NCBI GenBank assembly: GCA_016180285.1
Contig: JACPBO010000020.1
Span: 1 to 41,952, forward strand
Length of the DNA: 41,952 bases
Source: Candidatus Woesearchaeota archaeon
Lineage (GTDB): Archaea; Nanobdellota; Nanobdellia; Woesearchaeales; JACPBO01
Direction: 5' to 3'
Under the pieces are notes generated by a model, which worked only from the letters and a program-made list of their open reading frames with translations, did not search any database and was not told the DNA's origin. This document shows positions 38,094 to 41,952 of the stretch, piece after piece. A program made the translations under genes and the position numbers. Every line of letters begins with the position of its first letter. Positions within the stretch are counted from its first letter, which is position 1.

Positions 38094-38252
38094 TCATCTA
38101 ATATTTTTCAGCAGCTCTTCCTTGCTCTGAAACTTCTTCTGGCATTCAAAGCAGAAATAATGCTGCTTCCCCTTCTCATCTTTTGCCATTGTCCCGATTA
38201 CCTTCTTCAAAAATGTTTCATTCACCTTGTTGCCGCATATTTCGCATTTCAT
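38094..38252 (-). CDS. Small zinc-ribbon-like protein
   Basis: A 52-residue protein from ATG 38252 (MKCEICGNKVNETFLKKVIG). Two Cys-x2-Cys pairs, CEIC and CFEC, are separated by about 28 residues, the arrangement of a zinc ribbon. The sequence between them includes GTMAKDEKGKQHYFC. Such tiny archaeal proteins usually bind nucleic acids or proteins; no specific role is readable. It lies just upstream of tRNA-Thr on the same strand. Confidence 0.7.
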   Translation of the reverse strand: MKCEICGNKVNETFLKKVIGTMAKDEKGKQHYFCFECQKKFQSKEELLKNIR

Positions 38253-38322
38253 AAGTTTATGTTTTTTCCTTTGTTTATAAACGTTTTTAAAAATGGCCAG
38301 CAAGGGATCAAAAATTCAAAAG

Positions 38323-38357
38323 GTTTAAATATTAGTTCTTATATATACTTATATAAG
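38323..38357 (+). promoter_or_regulatory. Promoter and palindromic operator of the wHTH/RelE pair
   Basis: TTTAAATA (38323-38330) is the likely TATA box. The perfect palindrome CTTATATA-TACT-TATATAAG (38338-38357) ends at the base before the ATG at 38358, covering the expected transcription start. This suggests autorepression of a toxin-antitoxin operon. Confidence 0.6.
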
Positions 38358-38624
38358 ATGGAACAGGCAACTATTTTGCACAGCCCTACACTAGAGTCAG
38401 TGATTATGGTAGAAAAAGCAATACAAAAATACAGCCAGGAATGCGGAAAATATCAATTATGGAAAAAGCTGCCTAAGAAAATGATGTATCAGACATTTCA
38501 GACAATTCTGGATTATTTAGAAAAATCTGGAAAAATCATGATAGATAAAGACAGATGCATAATTTGGACATATAACCCAAAAAGAATAAAACAATTGATT
38601 TCTGAAGGGCTTGTAGTAAGATGA
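38358..38624 (+). CDS. Winged-helix antitoxin-like protein
   Basis: An 88-residue protein from ATG 38358; the upstream part of the open frame crosses tRNA-Thr and is not coding. The sequence QLWKKLPKKMMYQTFQTILDYLEKSGKIMIDKDRCIIWTYNP has the helix-helix-wing pattern of a small winged-helix DNA-binding protein. Position and four-base overlap with the following RelE-like gene indicate an antitoxin that also represses through the palindrome at its start. Confidence 0.8.
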   Translation: MEQATILHSPTLESVIMVEKAIQKYSQECGKYQLWKKLPKKMMYQTFQTILDYLEKSGKIMIDKDRCIIWTYNPKRIKQLISEGLVVR

Positions 38625-38956
38625 GAAAAGAGATTCTTGTTGCTTTCATAAGCCAGAAATTAAAAGAAGAGTTTGAATCCCTAACAGATGGCAAATTTGA
38701 AGACAAACAACTGTATAAATTCATATGCAGAGCTATTGAAGACATAAAATTAAACCCAGCTTGCGGTATAAAAATACCTAAGAACCTGTGGCCTGCAGTT
38801 TATGTTCAAAAACACGAAATTACTAACCTTTGGAAATATAATCTGCCCAATGCATGGAGGCTGTTGTATACCATAGAAACTGATGAAATAAAAATTGTAA
38901 ATATCATTCTGGAATGGTTCGATCACAAGGAATATGAGAGAATTTTTAAGTACTAG
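38621..38956 (+). CDS. RelE/ParE-family toxin
   Basis: A 111-residue RelE-superfamily protein. KLKEEFESLTDGKFEDKQLYKFI is the helical N-terminus. The beta-sheet follows with PAVYVQKHEITNLWKYNLPNAWRLLYTIETDEIKIVNIILEWFDHKEYERIF, whose LWKYNLPNAWRLLY (Arg in the central strand) and C-terminal His/Tyr (DHKEY) match the ribosome-dependent mRNA endonuclease family. It follows its putative antitoxin with a four-base overlap. Confidence 0.88.
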   Translation: MRKEILVAFISQKLKEEFESLTDGKFEDKQLYKFICRAIEDIKLNPACGIKIPKNLWPAVYVQKHEITNLWKYNLPNAWRLLYTIETDEIKIVNIILEWFDHKEYERIFKY

Positions 38957-39015
38957 CTTCTTACTTAATTTTGTAAATCATAAGCTTTATTAAACAATAA
39001 ACAAAAACAAGCCAT

Positions 39016-40770
39016 ATGGCAAGAATCGCTGTTGTTGAAAAGGACAAATGCAACCCAGAAGGCTGCGGAAACTATCTTTGCATTAGGGTGTGCCCTGTCA
39101 ACAGGATCGGCAAGGACTGCATAATAAAGGGGCTGTCAACCAAGGCGCAGATAGATGAAGAGCTTTGCACAGGCTGCGGCATATGCGTCAACAGATGCCC
39201 TTTCGGCGCAATACATATAATCAATCTTCCAGAGGAATTAAAAGAAGGCCCGATACACCGCTACGGAAAAAACGGATTTTCTTTGTACAGGCTGCCAATC
39301 CCTATATTCGGAAAAGTTGTCGGAATTTTGGGAGTCAATGGGATCGGAAAAACAACAGCATTAAAAATATTGGCCGGTTTGCTAAAGCCTAATTTTGGAA
39401 AGGAGAAAGAAGCAGCTTATGATGAGCTCATAGATCATTTCAAAGGCAGCGAAGCACAGTCTTTCTTTGAGAAAATAAAGAAAGGCCATATAAAGATAAG
39501 CTACAAGCCGCAGCAGGTTGATGCAATACCCAAAACAGCAAAAGGGAAAGTAATTGATCTTCTGAAAAAAGTGGATGAGAAAAAAGAATTGAGCAAGGTT
39601 GCAAAACAGCTGGAAATTGAAAAAATACTCGACAATAACATCAATGAAATCTCAGGAGGAGAGCTGCAGAGAGTGGCGATTGCAGCAACTGTACTGAAAA
39701 AAGCAAACCTCTATGTTTTTGACGAGCCAAGCTCATATCTTGATATAAAGCAAAGAATCAAAGTAAGCAAATTCATAAAAAATCTTGCAGATGAAAACAC
39801 AGCTGTTATGGTTGTTGAGCATGATCTGATTATTCTGGATTACATGACCGACCTGATTCACATGATGTACGGCAAAGAAAGCGTTTATGGAGTTGTTTCG
39901 CAGCCAAAGGCAGCAAGGAACGGTATAAACATTTACCTGGATGGATATTTAAAAGAAGAAAATGTCCGCTTCAGGGATAAAACAATAAAATTCTCAGTAA
40001 AGCCGCCGACAGAATCCAAAAAGAGAATGCTGCTTACAGGCTGGCAGGATATTGAAAAGAAGCTTGGCTCTTTCAAATTAAAAGCAGAGAAAGGCGAACT
40101 GCACCGCCATGAAACAATAGGCATTTTAGGTGAAAATGGAATCGGAAAAACAACCTTTGTAAAAATATTGGCAGGAGCCTTAAAGCAGGACAAGGGCATA
40201 GTTGACCAAAACATAAAAGTCAGCTACAAGCCGCAGTACATAGAAACAAAATCAGATGAGCTTGTAATGGCTGCTTTAAAGGAAGCAATGCAGAAATACG
40301 ATGTTCAATTAATGAGGCCTCTGAATCTTAAGCATTTATTGGCTAAAAAAATCATCGAGCTTTCGGGCGGGGAATTGCAGAGGGTTGCGATAGCATTATG
40401 CCTTTCGCAAAAAGCTGATCTATATCTTTTAGATGAGCCTTCTGCTTATCTCGATATTGAGCAAAGGCTGGCTGTTTCAAAAGTCATACATGATATAATG
40501 GAAGAAAGGGGAACTTCAGCATTGGTTGTTGACCATGATTTATTATTCATAGACTATTTATCAGAAGGACTAGTTGTATTCGCAGGAGAGCCGGCTGTGC
40601 ATGGCGAAGCAAAAGGCCCATTTAATATGAAAGACGGAATGAACCTGTTTTTAAGAGAGCTTGGGATCACATTAAGAAGAGATAAAGAATCAAACAGGCC
40701 AAGGATCAACAAGGAAGGATCCCAGCTTGACAGGGAGCAGAAAGAGGAGAATAAGCTGTATTATGGTTGA
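39016..40770 (+). CDS. Ribosome recycling factor ABCE1 (Rli1)
   Basis: A complete 584-residue ABCE1, the twin-ATPase that splits ribosomes after termination. The N-terminal Fe-S domain has CNPEGCGNYLCIRVCPV and CTGCGICVNRCPFGAI. The first ATPase has Walker A GVNGIGKTT (106-114) and signature ISGGELQRVAIA, and the second has GENGIGKTT (372-380) and LSGGELQRVAIAL. Both have FDEPSSYLD/LDEPSAYLD Walker B sequences. Length matches archaeal orthologues. It is a strong archaeal/eukaryotic marker. The convergent flavoprotein gene ends nine bases away. Confidence 0.97.
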   Translation: MARIAVVEKDKCNPEGCGNYLCIRVCPVNRIGKDCIIKGLSTKAQIDEELCTGCGICVNRCPFGAIHIINLPEELKEGPIHRYGKNGFSLYRLPIPIFGKVVGILGVNGIGKTTALKILAGLLKPNFGKEKEAAYDELIDHFKGSEAQSFFEKIKKGHIKISYKPQQVDAIPKTAKGKVIDLLKKVDEKKELSKVAKQLEIEKILDNNINEISGGELQRVAIAATVLKKANLYVFDEPSSYLDIKQRIKVSKFIKNLADENTAVMVVEHDLIILDYMTDLIHMMYGKESVYGVVSQPKAARNGINIYLDGYLKEENVRFRDKTIKFSVKPPTESKKRMLLTGWQDIEKKLGSFKLKAEKGELHRHETIGILGENGIGKTTFVKILAGALKQDKGIVDQNIKVSYKPQYIETKSDELVMAALKEAMQKYDVQLMRPLNLKHLLAKKIIELSGGELQRVAIALCLSQKADLYLLDEPSAYLDIEQRLAVSKVIHDIMEERGTSALVVDHDLLFIDYLSEGLVVFAGEPAVHGEAKGPFNMKDGMNLFLRELGITLRRDKESNRPRINKEGSQLDREQKEENKLYYG

Positions 40771-40779
40771 TCAAAAGCA

Positions 40780-41952
40780 TCACCTGAGAATATTTTCATC
40801 AACAAACTGTAAAATTTGCCCTTTAGGTTTAACATTTACAAGTATGCCTTGCAGCAAGGAGTTAAGATCAGGATCAACAGATGCTTTCATCGCAAGGCTA
40901 TTTATAATCTCGGCATTGCCAAATATTTTTCTTAATACATGGCTGAATTGCACATCTTCCTCAAATTCTTCAGCGCATAATTCTTGAAAATGTTTTAAGC
41001 CATCGGCAGAAACATCGCCCGTCTCAAGGGCTTTTTTGACTGCCATTGCTGCAAATTTCCCGGACTCAAGAGCATAATAAATTCCCTCTCCAGTAAAAGG
41101 ATTTGCAAATCCGCCGCTATCTCCTATTGCAATGACTCCGTTGCCAATAGGGATCTTTTTTGGATCTCTAAACCTTATTGTCCAGGCTTTTGGTTCATGC
41201 GTAATATTAGAGCCCTGCAATAAATTATCTATCTGCTTTGAAGCTTGAATTTCCTTAAAAACATCATAAATATCGGTTTCCTTATATTTTGACAGGCCCC
41301 AGAAGCCCAGGCCAACATTAGCTTTGCCATCGCCTTCAGGAAAAATCCAGAAGTAACCTGGCAGCAACTTTTCATGATAATAAATAACAAATCTGTCTTT
41401 TACTTCAATATGTTCACGCCAACTTTCCAATGCAATAATTGTTTTTTCTTTGCAGGGTGCAATAAGCCCATATTTTTCTGCTAGGCGGGAATTTGCGCCG
41501 TCAGCTAAAATAACAGCTTTTGAATAAATTTTTTCATTGCTTTCGGTTTTTACGCCTTTAACATAACCCGCATCAATAATTAGGTCAATTGCTTCTTCCT
41601 GCCTGAATTCAGAATTTTTAGTTTGCATTCCATGGTCTCTCAGCATCTTATCCAATTCAGTTCTATGTATCACATACCCATAGTCTCTATATTTTTCAGT
41701 CTTAGGTATATTTCCTTCAATAACTGCGCCATTTGGAGCAATTATTTTTCCCCCGATTACTTTATGGTATTTTCTTTCAATCTTGTGGCCAAAATTCATT
41801 TCATCTAATGTCTTAAGAGTCCTTGGAGAAATTCCACCGGAACAAAGCTTTGCTCTTGGAAATTCTTTTTTATCCAATAACAAAAGATCAAGTCCGAGAT
41901 TTCCTGAGAAATACGCTGCTGAAGAGCCTGCTGGGCCTGCTCCGACAATAAT
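40780..41952 (-). CDS. Geranylgeranyl reductase family flavoprotein (N-terminus beyond the window)
   Basis: At least 390 residues; the gene runs off the right edge on the minus strand. The visible N-terminal part includes the FAD Rossmann motif IIVGAGPAGSSAAYF, and LCSGGISPRTL, then the family's VILADGANSRLAEKYG, YFWIFPEGDGKANVGLG and AIGDSGGFANPFTGEGIYYALESG, the second FAD-contacting region. This family saturates the isoprenoid chains of archaeal membrane lipids (digeranylgeranylglycerophospholipid reductase). A role in another prenyl reduction is possible. C-terminal end is intact. Confidence 0.92.
   Translation of the reverse strand: MIVGAGPAGSSAAYFSGNLGLDLLLLDKKEFPRAKLCSGGISPRTLKTLDEMNFGHKIERKYHKVIGGKIIAPNGAVIEGNIPKTEKYRDYGYVIHRTELDKMLRDHGMQTKNSEFRQEEAIDLIIDAGYVKGVKTESNEKIYSKAVILADGANSRLAEKYGLIAPCKEKTIIALESWREHIEVKDRFVIYYHEKLLPGYFWIFPEGDGKANVGLGFWGLSKYKETDIYDVFKEIQASKQIDNLLQGSNITHEPKAWTIRFRDPKKIPIGNGVIAIGDSGGFANPFTGEGIYYALESGKFAAMAVKKALETGDVSADGLKHFQELCAEEFEEDVQFSHVLRKIFGNAEIINSLAMKASVDPDLNSLLQGILVNVKPKGQILQFVDENILR

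Noticed and set aside
38037-38357. 107 extra codons upstream of the winged-helix antitoxin
   Set aside because: They run antisense through tRNA-Thr and the zinc-ribbon gene; the TATA box and palindrome support ATG 38358.

Overview
The window is AT-rich archaeal DNA, most likely from a small-genome DPANN lineage of the Woesearchaeota/Pacearchaeota type (an inference from gene content, not a phylogeny). The archaeal signature is strong: a full-length ABCE1/Rli1, RtcB RNA ligase with archease, deoxyhypusine synthase, a geranylgeranyl-reductase-family flavoprotein for archaeal lipids, tandem Lrp/AsnC domains, and A/T-rich TATA boxes about 25 bases upstream of start codons with many apparently leaderless genes. 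Both tRNAs lack an encoded CCA.

Layout. 1-6.6 kb: a truncated archaeal ATPase, a conserved small protein, a B12-binding radical SAM enzyme, deoxyhypusine synthase paired with a fold-III PLP decarboxylase, small membrane proteins and a TatD nuclease. 6.6-9.2 kb: a long palindrome, tRNA-Val(CAC), then a HEPN-MNT pair and a radical SAM gene chained by 4-base overlaps behind a promoter carrying repeated operator-like motifs. 9.2-11.8 kb: small proteins, archease and rtcB. 11.8-15.2 kb: an accessory island with a three-segment membrane protein, a small protein starting Met-Gly-Gly, a 99-aa protein and a QueC-like enzyme in one overlapping operon, facing a HEPN-like gene. 15.2-18.7 kb: a nucleotidyltransferase plus RelE-like pair, divergent from a Fic gene with three operator copies and an 83-base internal tandem duplication, then an EPSP-synthase-like protein and a dense cluster of inverted repeats. 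18.7-28.8 kb: mostly housekeeping genes (metallophosphoesterase, Sua5/YrdC, DUF192, CTP synthase, M50 protease, Ca2+/Na+ antiporter-like protein, Lrp regulator), plus a LAGLIDADG-like protein and a stand-alone CARF-like protein. 28.8-31.6 kb: a lipoprotein, an unusual radical SAM gene and a broken membrane-protein gene. 31.6-36.3 kb: an AbrB-controlled MacB-type ABC exporter operon. 36.4-42 kb: a K+ channel, another radical SAM enzyme, tRNA-Thr(CGT), a wHTH/RelE toxin-antitoxin pair, ABCE1 and the geranylgeranyl reductase.

The best candidate for an undescribed system is the island at 11.8-15.1 kb. It has the logic of QueC-using antiviral systems (Qat, type IV CBASS), but none of their known ATPase, nuclease or CD-NTase partners. 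It has instead a possible N-terminal-glycine substrate, a predicted membrane protein and a possible HEPN ribonuclease. A second striking signal is that both tRNAs carry G18-C19 in the D-loop and G55-C56 in the T-loop, as if the tRNA elbow had been rewired by compensatory change.
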